Shown: positions 34,588 to 43,268 of the stretch, one piece after another | Layout of the letters: every line of letters begins with the position of its first letter | Numbering within the stretch: the first letter of the stretch is position 1 | Source: Phaeobacter sp. G2 | Lineage (GTDB): Bacteria > Pseudomonadota > Alphaproteobacteria > Rhodobacterales > Rhodobacteraceae | Direction of reading: 5' to 3' | NCBI GenBank assembly: GCA_025163595.1 | Contig: CP104100.1 | Coordinates: forward strand, 2,976,001-3,040,000 | DNA: 64,000 nucleotides | Translations under genes and position numbers: made by a program | The notes under the pieces: generated by a model | Databases searched by the model: none | Told to the model about the DNA's origin: nothing | What the model saw: only the letters and a program-made list of their open reading frames with translations

Positions 34588-35799
34588 ATGACAAAGGCAC
34601 CTAATGTTCACGCCGCCGAACCCATTCCAGAAGCCGCGCGTATCGCACTTGACGAACTGATGCAGTCTGGCGATCTGTTTCGTTATACAGCTCCCGAGGA
34701 TGCGCCGGTTGCGCTGCTGGAACAGGAATTCGCGGCGCTTCTGGGCTGTAAATATGCTTTAGCTGTCTCGTCTTGTTCCGCCGCCCTATTCCTGTCTCTC
34801 AAGGCCCTGAACCTGCCCCGCGATGCCCGCGTATTAATCCCCGGCTTCACCTTTGCAGCGGTTCCTTCTTCGGTGATCCATGCCGATTGCGTGCCGGTGC
34901 TTTGTGAAGTGGGCGAAAACTACCGCATTGAAATGGCAGATTTTGAGACCCGGCTCGGCGATGACATTTCCGCGGTTATCATCAGCCACATGCGCGGCCA
35001 TACCTCTGATATGGACGCCATTCTGGCGCTCTGCGAGGCGCGTGGCATCCCAGTCATCGAGGACGCGGCCCATTCGCTTGGCACCACCTGGAATGCCCGT
35101 AAGATTGGCACACTGGGCCAGATCGGCTGTTTTTCGTTTCAATCCTACAAGATGATCAACGCCGGCGAAGGTGGCATCCTGATCACCAATGACGCCGAGC
35201 TGGTGGCCCGTGCAGTGATCATGTCCGGCGCTTACGAGCACAACTGGCAAAAGCACAAAGCCCCACTGGGCGACAACAGCACAGACCTGGAAGACGCCTT
35301 TGCCAAATGGCAAAACCAGCTGCCGCTGTATAATCTACGGATGAGCAACCTGTCCGCCGTGGTCATTCGCCCACAGCTGCCAGAGCTGGCGCGCCGGGTG
35401 CGGGACGGGCTTAAAAACCACGACTATGTGGCGGCACAGCTGAATGCCTCGCCCTACTTTGATGTCCCCGCTCCTCTGGCCCCAGAACAGCGTGCGCCAG
35501 ATTCCATCCAATTCAACCTGGTGGGCATGACGGATGAGCAAATCACCGCCTTCTCCGAGGCAACCGCCCAGGCTGGCGTCAAGGTGCAGATCTTTGGCCG
35601 CTCTGCGGACAATGCCCGGGCCTTCTGGAACTGGCAGTTCATTCAGGACCTGCCAGAGCTGCCGCAAACCCGTGCCATGCTGATGCAGGCCTGCGACGTG
35701 CGCCTGCCGGTGCGCCTGACCAAGGAAGAGCTGGATGTGGTTGCCGGAATTCTGGTTGATGCCGCGACCACAACCATGGCCAGTGCTGCTGCAGCCTAA
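34588..35799 (+). CDS. DegT/DnrJ/EryC1/StrS-family PLP aminotransferase
   Basis: The 403-residue protein has the DegT fold. A glycine-loop equivalent lies in AVSSCSAALFLSLKAL, the PLP-binding Asp in VIEDAAHSLG (about residue 159) and the PLP lysine in SFQSYKMINAGEGG (about 188). Family members mostly transaminate sugar nucleotides, but no sugar-nucleotide gene is nearby. Downstream of a polyamine cluster it might act on another amine. The 240 bp upstream are AT-richer than the surroundings. The ATG at 34588 has only a weak ribosome binding site (GGAATTTGAAAT). Confidence 0.88.
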   Translation: MTKAPNVHAAEPIPEAARIALDELMQSGDLFRYTAPEDAPVALLEQEFAALLGCKYALAVSSCSAALFLSLKALNLPRDARVLIPGFTFAAVPSSVIHADCVPVLCEVGENYRIEMADFETRLGDDISAVIISHMRGHTSDMDAILALCEARGIPVIEDAAHSLGTTWNARKIGTLGQIGCFSFQSYKMINAGEGGILITNDAELVARAVIMSGAYEHNWQKHKAPLGDNSTDLEDAFAKWQNQLPLYNLRMSNLSAVVIRPQLPELARRVRDGLKNHDYVAAQLNASPYFDVPAPLAPEQRAPDSIQFNLVGMTDEQITAFSEATAQAGVKVQIFGRSADNARAFWNWQFIQDLPELPQTRAMLMQACDVRLPVRLTKEELDVVAGILVDAATTTMASAAAA

Positions 35800-35830
35800 T
35801 CCTTTTAGGACCCGGCAATATCACGCTGCC

Positions 35831-35851
35831 GCGCCGCGCTCTGCGCGGCGC
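35831..35851 (+). terminator. GC-rich hairpin after the DegT gene
   Basis: GCGCCGCGC and GCGCGGCGC form a perfect 9-bp stem around TCT, 31 bases after the stop. No T tract follows directly; a second weak stem and CCCCTTTT come at about 35891-35911. It probably acts as a factor-assisted terminator of the aminotransferase gene. Confidence 0.45.
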
Positions 35852-35931
35852 CAGGCCCAACGGGAGGAGATCCCATAGGGATCTTCCGACGGGCGGGAGC
35901 CCCCCCCTTTTGTCTCACTCCTATGGCACAC

Positions 35932-35960
35932 AAAAAGGCTCTGATCGGATCAGAGCCTTT
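35932..35960 (-). terminator. Terminator of phaR
   Basis: AAAGGCTCTGATC and GATCAGAGCCTTT form a near-perfect stem with T tracts on both strands (five on the minus side), 24 bases past the phaR stop. It may also stop plus-strand read-through. Confidence 0.85.
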
Positions 35961-35984
35961 CCAATTCAGATAGTTAACCCAAGC

Positions 35985-36560
35985 CTATTTCAACTTGGAC
36001 AGCTTGTCCTGCAGTTCCGACAGTTGGCGTTTGATCGCATCCAGATCCTCTCCCTCGCCGTCCTTTTCAGTCTCCGCTTCTGGCGTGGTCGTGCCACCGC
36101 CCCAGCCTCCGGGCAGACCACCAGGCAGGCCAGCGGTCATCGCCTTCAAAAAGGCTTCCTGCTGCACCTTCATCGCGTCAAATCCCGGGATCTGCGACAT
36201 CGGGTTCATCGCCGAGATATTCTCAACCATCTGAGACTGACTGTCGCGCAGCATATCAAAAGAGGCCTGCAGGAACTGTGGCATCACCCCACCGCCCGGC
36301 TGCATGTAACTGCGCACCAGATCGTTCAGCACATTGACCGGCAGTACATTTTCACCGCGGCTTTCGTGTTCGGCAATAATCTGCAGCAGGTACTGCCGCG
36401 TCAGATCATCGCCGGACTTCAAGTCAACAATCTGAACTTCACGCCCTTCCCGGATGAACCCCGCAATATCCTCTAAGGTGACATAGTCGCTGGTCTCAGT
36501 GTTGTACAAACGCCGGCTGGCGTAACGCTTGATCAGCAGGGCTTTTTCCTGATCGGCCAT
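35985..36560 (-). CDS. phaR: PHA synthesis repressor PhaR
   Basis: This 191-residue repressor binds DNA and PHA granules. The N-terminal PHB/PHA accumulation regulator DNA-binding domain (about residues 7-66) opens with LLIKRYASRRLYNTETSDYV. A second domain (about 70-130) includes NVLNDLVRSYMQPGGGVMPQ. A Gly-rich linker and acidic coiled tail end the protein. In Paracoccus, PhaR represses phaP and itself by binding TGC-rich sites and is displaced by nascent PHA granules. CTGC-N3-GCAG sites upstream of phaP and phaC/phaZ and a degenerate one upstream of phaR fit that scheme here. Confidence 0.95.
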   Translation of the reverse strand: MADQEKALLIKRYASRRLYNTETSDYVTLEDIAGFIREGREVQIVDLKSGDDLTRQYLLQIIAEHESRGENVLPVNVLNDLVRSYMQPGGGVMPQFLQASFDMLRDSQSQMVENISAMNPMSQIPGFDAMKVQQEAFLKAMTAGLPGGLPGGWGGGTTTPEAETEKDGEGEDLDAIKRQLSELQDKLSKLK

Positions 36561-36580
36561 ACTGTCCCTCCCCGGACATG

Positions 36581-36591
36581 ATGCAATGCAG
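36581..36591. promoter_or_regulatory. Degenerate PhaR site upstream of phaR
   Basis: On the minus strand CTGC-ATT-GCAT matches CTGC-N3-GCAG at all but the last defined base. It lies 21 bases upstream of the phaR ATG, where it could mediate autorepression. Confidence 0.5.
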
Positions 36592-36715
36592 AAAAGACTA
36601 TGCGAGCGCAGAACAAAAGAAAAGCCTGCAGAACCGCCTTCCTCGACGACAGCCCTGGAAGCGCGGAGCTTTGGCTCGAAAATCGTGCGCCTGGATCTCT
36701 CGTAAAAAGCCCTTG

Positions 36716-36729
36716 AGCTAAACTTAGCT
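36716..36729. promoter_or_regulatory. Palindrome flanked by direct repeats upstream of the epimerase gene
   Basis: AGCTAA-AC-TTAGCT is a perfect dyad, and CTTGAG occurs both at 36712 and at 36728. The element ends 43 bases before the TTG start of the epimerase-like gene and looks like a binding site for an unknown regulator. Confidence 0.4.
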
Positions 36730-36772
36730 TGAGGTTTTATACCATCCCCTACACCATCACAGGAGTCCTGGT

Positions 36773-37645
36773 TTGAACATTTTGATCCTTGGCGGCACCG
36801 GCTCCATTGGCAGCGCCGTCACCGCAGAACTGGTTGCCTACAATCATACTGTCACTGGCCTGTGCCGCTCTGACAGGTCAGCCCAAAAGCTCGCATCTCT
36901 GGGCGCCCAGCCCTGGCGCGGAGATCTGCGGAGCCCGGCCAGTTGGCGGGCGGCGCTGCGCGAAGTGGATGTGGTTATCCAGCTGGCCACAAGTTTTGAA
37001 GAGGACATGGGCGCAGTCGATGCCGCCGCCATTGAGGCCATAAGACAGGAAGCGCACCACCGCAGTTCTCCCCTGCGGGTGCTCTATACTGGGGGCTGTT
37101 GGCTTTACGGGGAAACCGGCGACCTGGCCGCCTCTGAAACCAGCCCAAGGCGGCCAATCCCGGCCTTTGCCTGGATGGAAAAAAACGCGCTGGCGTTGTT
37201 ACGAGACCCCAAGGTCAACAGCTGCATTGTTCATCCAGCCATGACCTATCACGAAGACGGTGGCGGTGTGTTTTCTCGTCTGCTGACACAGGCAGCAACG
37301 GGTCTGCCGCTGGAGGTTTGGGGCAGTATTCACACCCGCTGGCCGCTGGTGCATCGCCGGGATCTGGCCCGCGCCTATCGCCTGCTGGCAGAGCACCCAG
37401 AGCTTTGCGGTCACTACAATGTTGCCGCCCAGAACGGCGTGCCCTTGCGCGAGATTCTGGACGAGATCATTCGACGGCATCCCCATGATGGGGCCTATGT
37501 GGTCCGCAACCGCAAATATGTGATGTTTAAATACGGCACCTGGGCCGAGGGCCCAACCCTGGATCAGCAAATGAGGGCCGATAAGATCCAGACCGCCTGT
37601 GGCTGGCAGCCAGAAATCAGTGATTTCACCCAGGCGGCGTTTTAG
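36773..37645 (+). CDS. NAD(P)-binding epimerase/dehydratase-family protein (TTG start)
   Basis: The 290-residue protein is an extended short-chain dehydrogenase. The dinucleotide-binding motif ILILGGTGSIGSAVTAELVA opens it, and DLRSPASWRAALREVDVVIQLA carries the usual Asp and Rossmann strands. The catalytic YxxxK is not in its standard form (LYGETG is followed by WMEKNAL), so it may be an atypical reductase or a nucleotide-binding regulator. A TTG at 36773 with AGGAG 7 bases upstream is the start; no ATG alternative fits. It sits between phaR and phaP on the opposite strand without obvious link to PHA. Confidence 0.85.
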   Translation: MNILILGGTGSIGSAVTAELVAYNHTVTGLCRSDRSAQKLASLGAQPWRGDLRSPASWRAALREVDVVIQLATSFEEDMGAVDAAAIEAIRQEAHHRSSPLRVLYTGGCWLYGETGDLAASETSPRRPIPAFAWMEKNALALLRDPKVNSCIVHPAMTYHEDGGGVFSRLLTQAATGLPLEVWGSIHTRWPLVHRRDLARAYRLLAEHPELCGHYNVAAQNGVPLREILDEIIRRHPHDGAYVVRNRKYVMFKYGTWAEGPTLDQQMRADKIQTACGWQPEISDFTQAAF

Positions 37646-37731
37646 CCTTTGTACCAGTTTGGCCGTGAAGCCAGTCTGATTGGGTAGCCAGTTGGTCGGA
37701 CATGCGGTTTGGTCGGACATACCGGCGACAA

Positions 37732-37764
37732 CAAAAAAGGACAGGTCAAACGACCTGCCCTTTT
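37732..37764 (-). terminator. Bidirectional terminator between epimerase and phaP
   Basis: GGACAGGTC pairs with GACCTGCCC (one mismatch) around a 4-nt loop, with A/T tracts on both sides. It serves phaP on the minus strand and the convergent epimerase gene on the plus strand. Confidence 0.82.
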
Positions 37765-37838
37765 GGACACGTAAGAGAGGGATCATATGCAGGGAGGAGC
37801 CGTGATCCCGCTCTTCGTGATCAGCCCAGTTGGGCTGC

Positions 37839-38282
37839 TTATTTAGCGGCTGCTTTTTTAGCGGCAGTGGTCACTTCGGACGTCGCTTTTTTGACAGCGG
37901 CAGAGGCTTCTTCGCCCATGTCTTTGCCTGCGGCCATCAGCAGTTCAACGGTTTCCATCTGCACTTTTTTTGCAACTTCAGCAAAAGCGGCCATGTTTTC
38001 AGCGGCAACTTCAGCAGAGGCGCTGGCGAAATCGGTTGCCGATTTTGCATACTCAGAAGGATCTGTCTGAGCTTTGGAAACGCCGGACATCTTTGCCAGG
38101 GCGTCTTTTGTCCATTTGCTGGAGATTTCCGAGGACTGCTCAGCAGCACCCAGAACAACTGCGCTCAGCTTTTCGTTCAGCGCGGCAGTGTTTTTGAACG
38201 CTTCTTCCATGGCGGATGTATCCACCGGAAATGCGCCCATCATGTCTTTCATCATAGCGGTAAAATCTTGGGTCTTAGCCAT
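37839..38282 (-). CDS. phaP: Phasin (PHA granule surface protein)
   Basis: The 147-residue protein is Ala-, Lys- and Glu-rich and almost wholly helical. DFTAMMKDMMGAFPVDTSAM is an amphipathic start, and the C-terminus has Lys-Ala repeats (VTTAAKKAAAK). Phasins coat PHA granules and control their number and size. It lies downstream of phaC on the same strand with PhaR operators in the 130 bp between them, so it likely has its own PhaR-controlled promoter and is strongly induced when granules form. The ATG at 38282 follows AGAGGA. Confidence 0.9.
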   Translation of the reverse strand: MAKTQDFTAMMKDMMGAFPVDTSAMEEAFKNTAALNEKLSAVVLGAAEQSSEISSKWTKDALAKMSGVSKAQTDPSEYAKSATDFASASAEVAAENMAAFAEVAKKVQMETVELLMAAGKDMGEEASAAVKKATSEVTTAAKKAAAK

Positions 38283-38345
38283 TGTACTGGTTCCTCTGTT
38301 TGCATCTCGGGACCACCCCGCGTTTCAGCATGAGGAATATATACT

Positions 38346-38389
38346 TTCTGCATCGCAGCATTTCAAGAAAATAATGCTGCGATGCAGAA
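38346..38389. promoter_or_regulatory. Twin PhaR operators in a perfect inverted repeat upstream of phaP
   Basis: A 17-bp sequence and its exact reverse complement (38346-38362 and 38373-38389) flank a 10-bp AT-rich spacer. Each arm holds a full CTGC-N3-GCAG element (38348-38358 and 38377-38387). The innermost edge is 63 bases upstream of the phaP ATG. Two dyads in this phase suggest cooperative binding of two PhaR oligomers. As RNA, the arms could also fold into a hairpin after phaC, so a terminator role for phaC is an alternative. Confidence 0.78.
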
Positions 38390-38412
38390 TAAATTACCGT
38401 AAATCCACAAAA

Positions 38413-40218
38413 TCAATCATTTGCACGGACACGCACATAGCTGCCAGGAGCCGGTTCCAGCACTGGATTATTCGAATCACCAGGGGTGCGCGCCGGAACC
38501 TGCTTGCCAGAGCGCTTCTTCAGCCAGCTCTCCCAACGCGGCCACCATGAGCCTTCGTTGAAGGTCGCCCCTTCCATCCAGGCTTCGGGGGACAGTTTCA
38601 GGTCATCGTTGGTGTAGTGACCATATTTGTTGCGGCTGGGCGGGTTAACGATGCCAGCGATATGACCGGACTGCGATACGATGAAGGTTTTGCTGCGCCC
38701 CCCCATCTGCTGCACACCCTTGTAACAATTGCGCCAGGGCGCGATGTGGTCCGTTTCACAGGTGATCGCCATCAGCGGGATATCCACATCCTTGAGATGC
38801 AGCGTCTCGCCAAAAAGCTCAAAACCGCCATCGGCAAACTGGTTGCCCTGGCACAGCCCGCGCAGATATTCCTCTGCCATCTTGCCCGGCAGGTTGGCGC
38901 CATCGCCGTTCCAATACAGCAGGTCAAAGGCGGGCGGCGTCTCCCCCAGCATATAGCTGCGGATGGCCGGACCATAGACCAGATCATTGGCCCGCAGGAA
39001 CGAGAAGGTGCGCGCCATAATGTAGGAGGGCAGAATACCGTCCTCGCCAATCTCCTCGACAATGGCATCGACAAAATCGTTCTGCAGGAAGGGGGTGAAA
39101 TCCCCTTGATCGGAAAAATCCGTCAGCGCAGTAAACAGCGTTGCCGACTTTACCGACTTATCGCCACGCTTTTTCATCAAAGCCAGCACCAGGCTGAGCG
39201 TGGTGCCCGCGATACAATAGCCGATGGCGTTGATCTGTTTGACCTTGCAGATCTCCTTGGCCTTCTCAAAGGCGGTCAGGAAGCCTTCTTCGATGTAGTC
39301 TTCCATGCTGACATCGGCATAGTCCCGGTTGGGATTGACCCAGGAGACCACAAACAGGGTATAGCCCTGTTCCGTCACCCATTTGATCAGGCTGTTCTGC
39401 GTTTTTAGGTCGAGGATGTAGAATTTGTTGATCCAGGGCGGGAACAACACGATGGGGGTTTCGTGCACCGTCTCGGTGGTCGGGTGATACTGGATCATCT
39501 CCATCATCCGATTGCGATAGACCACCTCGCCGGGGCTGGTGGCAATATTGCCACCGATCTCAAAGGCGGTTTCATCCGCCAGTCGCACCACCAGCTCACC
39601 ATTGTTGGACTCAAGATCGTTGACCAGGTTCTGCAACCCATCAATCAAAGAGGTGCCCTCGGTCTCCAGCGCCTTTTCCAGCGCATCCGGGTTGGTGGGC
39701 AGGAAATTGGTCGGCGCCATCATGTTGATGATCTGATCGGAGAAATATTGCAGCCGGTGACGATCAATGGCGTCCAGATCATCGACCTGGGCCACGGCCT
39801 CGCGAATTGCCTCGGCATTGGTCAGGTACTGATGTTTTACAAAGCTAAAATAGGGGTTGTTTTCCCACATCGGATTGCCAAACCGGCGGTCTTGCGATGT
39901 CTGTGGCGCGGTGTCGTCATGGCCCTGTGCAGCCAGAACTTTCTGGGCCTCGGCAAAGTTCAGCACAGATTTGCCCCAAAACTCGACCTGCTTTTCCATC
40001 AATTTGGCAGGATTTTGCAGGAGTTCGGCCCAATAAGAGGTTGCTGCACGTGCAAACAGCTCCTGATTCGGACCGTCCAAACCAGGGTTGTGCCCTTTCC
40101 GATTGGCCATGATCTCGACCATTTTCTTAGAGAGCTGGTCAACTCGCTCCATATTTTCCTTAAGGCGTTCAAGGTGTTCTGGCGAAGTGCCATGGTCCAG
40201 CGCGTCACTTGTTGTCAT
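38413..40218 (-). CDS. phaC: Class I poly-hydroxyalkanoate synthase PhaC
   Basis: This 601-residue synthase polymerises (R)-3-hydroxyacyl-CoA at the granule surface. The N-domain (about 1-230) precedes an alpha/beta-hydrolase domain with the lipase-like box GYCIAG and nucleophile Cys at about residue 335, Asp at about 490 (CETDH) and His at about 519 (SGHIAG). VLFPPWINKFYILDL and WNGDGANLPGKM are class I signatures. No phaE or phaA/phaB is adjacent. It is divergent from phaZ, and a PhaR operator lies 23 bases upstream of its ATG. Confidence 0.96.
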   Translation of the reverse strand: MTTSDALDHGTSPEHLERLKENMERVDQLSKKMVEIMANRKGHNPGLDGPNQELFARAATSYWAELLQNPAKLMEKQVEFWGKSVLNFAEAQKVLAAQGHDDTAPQTSQDRRFGNPMWENNPYFSFVKHQYLTNAEAIREAVAQVDDLDAIDRHRLQYFSDQIINMMAPTNFLPTNPDALEKALETEGTSLIDGLQNLVNDLESNNGELVVRLADETAFEIGGNIATSPGEVVYRNRMMEMIQYHPTTETVHETPIVLFPPWINKFYILDLKTQNSLIKWVTEQGYTLFVVSWVNPNRDYADVSMEDYIEEGFLTAFEKAKEICKVKQINAIGYCIAGTTLSLVLALMKKRGDKSVKSATLFTALTDFSDQGDFTPFLQNDFVDAIVEEIGEDGILPSYIMARTFSFLRANDLVYGPAIRSYMLGETPPAFDLLYWNGDGANLPGKMAEEYLRGLCQGNQFADGGFELFGETLHLKDVDIPLMAITCETDHIAPWRNCYKGVQQMGGRSKTFIVSQSGHIAGIVNPPSRNKYGHYTNDDLKLSPEAWMEGATFNEGSWWPRWESWLKKRSGKQVPARTPGDSNNPVLEPAPGSYVRVRAND

Positions 40219-40240
40219 CTTAAGGAATCCCCCATACTCT

Positions 40241-40255
40241 TTCTGCTGTGCAGAA
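40241..40255. promoter_or_regulatory. PhaR operator between phaC and phaZ
   Basis: TTCTGC-TGT-GCAGAA is a perfect dyad containing CTGC-N3-GCAG, the same core and flanking TT/AA as in the phaP operators. It lies 23 bases before the phaC start and 109 bases before the phaZ start. Confidence 0.78.
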
Positions 40256-40363
40256 TACTGGTAACCCCATGTTACGCCAAAGCGACGAAAGGTCCGAGGC
40301 CCTGCATTATTTCCGCCCCCAGTTGTGGGATTTAAATCGGCGGGCAGACAAAAGGAAAGCCAT

Positions 40364-41662
40364 ATGCGTTTTATGATGTCTTACGACTTGATGGAAACCG
40401 CCCGGAATATGAACCAATGGCTGGGCGCCAGTGCCTTGTCGATGGCCTCCTACCCCGCCTTTTCAGCGATCCCCAACCCAGCACTGAGCTGGATGGCCGG
40501 CTGGGGCGAAGTCACCGAGCGCACCTTTCAACGTATGACCGTTAAACCCGACTGGGGCATCCACAGCTTCACCTGTGAGGACGGCAAAGACCATCTGGTC
40601 GAAGTCACCCCGGTTGTTGAACGCGATTTTGGCGATCTGCTTCACTTTTGTGTCGCCGGACGCAAAGAACAGCCCCGCAAGGTTCTTGTTGTTGCACCGA
40701 TGTCTGGCCACTATGCAACCCTGCTGCGCTCCACCGTCACCAGCCTGCTGGTGAACTGTGAAGTCTATATCACCGATTGGCATAACGCCCGCGACATTCC
40801 GGTCTCTGCTGGCAAGTTCGACATCGAAGATTACACGCTTTATCTTGTTGATTTCATGCGCGAGCTTGGCCCCGACACCCATGTGGTAGCGGTCTGTCAG
40901 CCAGCGCCGTTGACCCTGGCGGCAACCGCCTATCTGGCGGAGCAGGACCCTGATGCACAGCCCTCTTCGCTGACCCTGATTGGCGGTCCGGTAGACCCGG
41001 ATGCCACCCCTACAGAGGTCACCGACTTTGGGCGCCGCGTCACCATGGGCCAGCTGGAAGAAACCATGATCCAGCGGGTTGGTTTCAAATACAAAGGCGT
41101 CGGCCGCAAGGTCTATCCCGGCCTGCTGCAGTTGTCCTCTTTCATGTCGATGAACATGGACCGTCACTCGCAGGCCTTTAGCGATCAGATCCAGCGTGCC
41201 AGCCGTGGCGAAGCTTCGGATCACGATGCCCACAATCGCTTTTACGATGAATATCTGGCAGTGATGGATATGACGGCAGAGTTCTACCTCTCCACCGTCG
41301 AGCGGGTGTTCAAATCCCGTGAGATCGCCCGCAATGAGTTCATCGTTGATGGCCACAAGGTTGATATGGGCGCGATCACCGATGTGGCGGTGAAAACCGT
41401 TGAAGGTGCCAATGATGACATCTCGGCCCCTGGCCAGTGTATTGCTGCCTTGGATCTGTGCACCGGCCTGCCGGACAGCAAAAAAGCCAGCCATGTGGAA
41501 CCAGGTGCCGGCCATTATGGCATCTTTGCCGGCCGCAGTTGGCGCGACAATATCCGCCCCCTGGTCATTGATTTCATGGATGCAAACAGCCGCAAACCCA
41601 AAGCCGCTGCAAAACCCAAGGCAACCAAGGGTCAGGCCAAACTCTCAGCTGTAAAAAGCTGA
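40364..41662 (+). CDS. phaZ: Intracellular poly-hydroxyalkanoate depolymerase PhaZ
   Basis: The 432-residue enzyme breaks down stored PHA. It has the intracellular depolymerase fold. The nucleophile Cys is in VAVCQPAPL at about residue 178, VLVVAPMSGHYATLLRSTV forms the oxyanion region, and EPGAGHYGIFAGRSWR near the C-terminus holds the His. The C-terminal tail is Lys/Ala-rich (KPKAAAKPKATK). The ATG at 40364 follows AAAGGAAAG. The next gene starts 4 bases after its stop, so they share a transcript. Confidence 0.94.
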   Translation: MRFMMSYDLMETARNMNQWLGASALSMASYPAFSAIPNPALSWMAGWGEVTERTFQRMTVKPDWGIHSFTCEDGKDHLVEVTPVVERDFGDLLHFCVAGRKEQPRKVLVVAPMSGHYATLLRSTVTSLLVNCEVYITDWHNARDIPVSAGKFDIEDYTLYLVDFMRELGPDTHVVAVCQPAPLTLAATAYLAEQDPDAQPSSLTLIGGPVDPDATPTEVTDFGRRVTMGQLEETMIQRVGFKYKGVGRKVYPGLLQLSSFMSMNMDRHSQAFSDQIQRASRGEASDHDAHNRFYDEYLAVMDMTAEFYLSTVERVFKSREIARNEFIVDGHKVDMGAITDVAVKTVEGANDDISAPGQCIAALDLCTGLPDSKKASHVEPGAGHYGIFAGRSWRDNIRPLVIDFMDANSRKPKAAAKPKATKGQAKLSAVKS

Positions 41663-41666
41663 TACC

Positions 41667-42239
41667 ATGAGCAACGGGAAGTTTGACTTTTCCTGCTCCT
41701 GCGGCAGTTTTGCCGGGCATGTTTCAGCACAGGGGCAAAAATCCGGACTGCGAATTTTATGCCATTGTCCGGATTGTCGCGCGGCGGAGCTCTATCATCA
41801 TAGGCCCGACCCGGTTGAAGGTGTCGACCTGTTTCAACTGGCACCGCAGGCCATCACCATCAGCAAAGGCGCAGAGCACCTGCGCCTGTTGCGCCTTGGC
41901 CCCAAAGGCCTGTTTCGCTGGTATGCTGGCTGCTGTGGCACACCCTTTGCCAATACGCTGGCAAAACCGCAACTGGCCTTTGCCGGACTGCGGACAGATA
42001 TCTTTGATGACAAAGACGCACTGGGCAAGGTCAAGGCCGAGGCCCATGTCCCGCGCCCAGGCAAGCCGCCGCGTAGCAAAGGCATGGCGCGCATGGTCTA
42101 CGGAATTTTCTCCCGTATGATAACCGCACGCCTGTCTGGTCTTTGGCGGGAAACGCCCTTTTTTGATGTGGAAACCGGCAAGCCGGTGGCAGAGCCAGAG
42201 GTGCTGTCAAAAGAGGCCCGCGCCAAGCTCTACCCATAG
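41667..42239 (+). CDS. DUF6151-type (GFA-like) cysteine-rich protein
   Basis: The 190-residue protein opens with CSCGSFAG and CHCPDC, and has AGCCGTPFAN further on, the pattern of a zinc-binding GFA-like domain. A basic helical C-terminal extension follows (RPGKPPRSKGMARMVYGIFSR). I believe it belongs to DUF6151; the function is not established. It starts 4 bases after the phaZ stop and is probably read from the same message, though a role in PHA turnover would be speculative. Confidence 0.75.
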   Translation: MSNGKFDFSCSCGSFAGHVSAQGQKSGLRILCHCPDCRAAELYHHRPDPVEGVDLFQLAPQAITISKGAEHLRLLRLGPKGLFRWYAGCCGTPFANTLAKPQLAFAGLRTDIFDDKDALGKVKAEAHVPRPGKPPRSKGMARMVYGIFSRMITARLSGLWRETPFFDVETGKPVAEPEVLSKEARAKLYP

Positions 42240-42325
42240 GGCCCCGATTGAGGGCCACCGCTTGGATGTCCCCACCTGATCGCTCAGCCTGCGCACTAGG
42301 CACCTCTCAAGTTGGCGGTTAAAGC

Positions 42326-43069
42326 TCAGGCTCCGATTCTGCCAGCCTTGGCCGGGGTAGCCAGCCACTGTGACAGTGCGCGATTGACCGCTTCAGGTTG
42401 CTCCAGCCCTGGCAAATGCCCAGCGCCGGCAATGATTTCAAGCTTGGCATGGGGGATCAACTCCGCCAGGAATTCATGCCGTTTGACCGGCGTCAGGCGG
42501 TCATATTCCCCACAAAGAATAAGCGTCGGCACCTGACAGCGCCGCGCTGTCGCCTGTTGATCAAGCCGGCGCTGCAATGCCCGGCTTTGATCAACAAACA
42601 GCTCCGCCCCCAAATCCAGCCCCATCGCACGCACCAGATTGAGGACATCGAGCCGCCGCGCCCCCGGCGCCAGCACCTCTGGCGGCAAGGAAAGCTGCAG
42701 CGCCTTTTCCAGCCCCCCGGTACGGGCACTGACGATCAAGGGCTCGCGCATGGCGGCCTGATCCGGCGTTTCAGACAATGGGGTTGTCGCCATCAGGCAA
42801 AGCCGGGTGATCCGCTCCGGGGCACGGCGCAAAATCTCCAGCGCCACGATCCCGCCCATAGATAGGCCAACCAGTGCAAATTTTGCGGGCAGCATCGACA
42901 GAATATGCGTCGCGATATCGTCGACCCGCGCCCCACCATGCAGAGGAGCCACCATAACCGGAGCCTGTACCGACAGGGCCTGAAGCTGCGGCGTAAAGAC
43001 CCGCGCATCACACATCATACCCGGCAAAAACACCACCGGCTCGCGCCCCCAATTCCCTGCTTGTTCCAT
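42326..43069 (-). CDS. Alpha/beta-fold hydrolase
   Basis: The 247-residue protein has the single-domain alpha/beta-hydrolase fold with nucleophile Ser in GLSMGG (about residue 70), oxyanion region FLPGMMCDARVF, acid Asp in CGEYDRLTP and His in GAGHLPGLE. It resembles 3-oxoadipate enol-lactonase / MenH-like small hydrolases. The substrate is unknown. It is a single gene with a 199-bp gap to the next gene upstream on the coordinate axis. Confidence 0.88.
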   Translation of the reverse strand: MEQAGNWGREPVVFLPGMMCDARVFTPQLQALSVQAPVMVAPLHGGARVDDIATHILSMLPAKFALVGLSMGGIVALEILRRAPERITRLCLMATTPLSETPDQAAMREPLIVSARTGGLEKALQLSLPPEVLAPGARRLDVLNLVRAMGLDLGAELFVDQSRALQRRLDQQATARRCQVPTLILCGEYDRLTPVKRHEFLAELIPHAKLEIIAGAGHLPGLEQPEAVNRALSQWLATPAKAGRIGA

Positions 43070-43268
43070 GCCGTCCTACCTTTATCGCGTTGATCCGCAA
43101 ACACTCTCTGCTTTGGATAGCCGCTGAAATGTCAAATCAATCTCGCGCGTTTCACACTCACTCTTGCGGTGACTTGCCTTTGGGAGCAAGAGAAATCCCC
43201 TCCTGCTCTACAACCAAACATAGATCTCCGGCAGCCCCCAATGGCGTTGGGGCACCGCCGAGCAAAAA

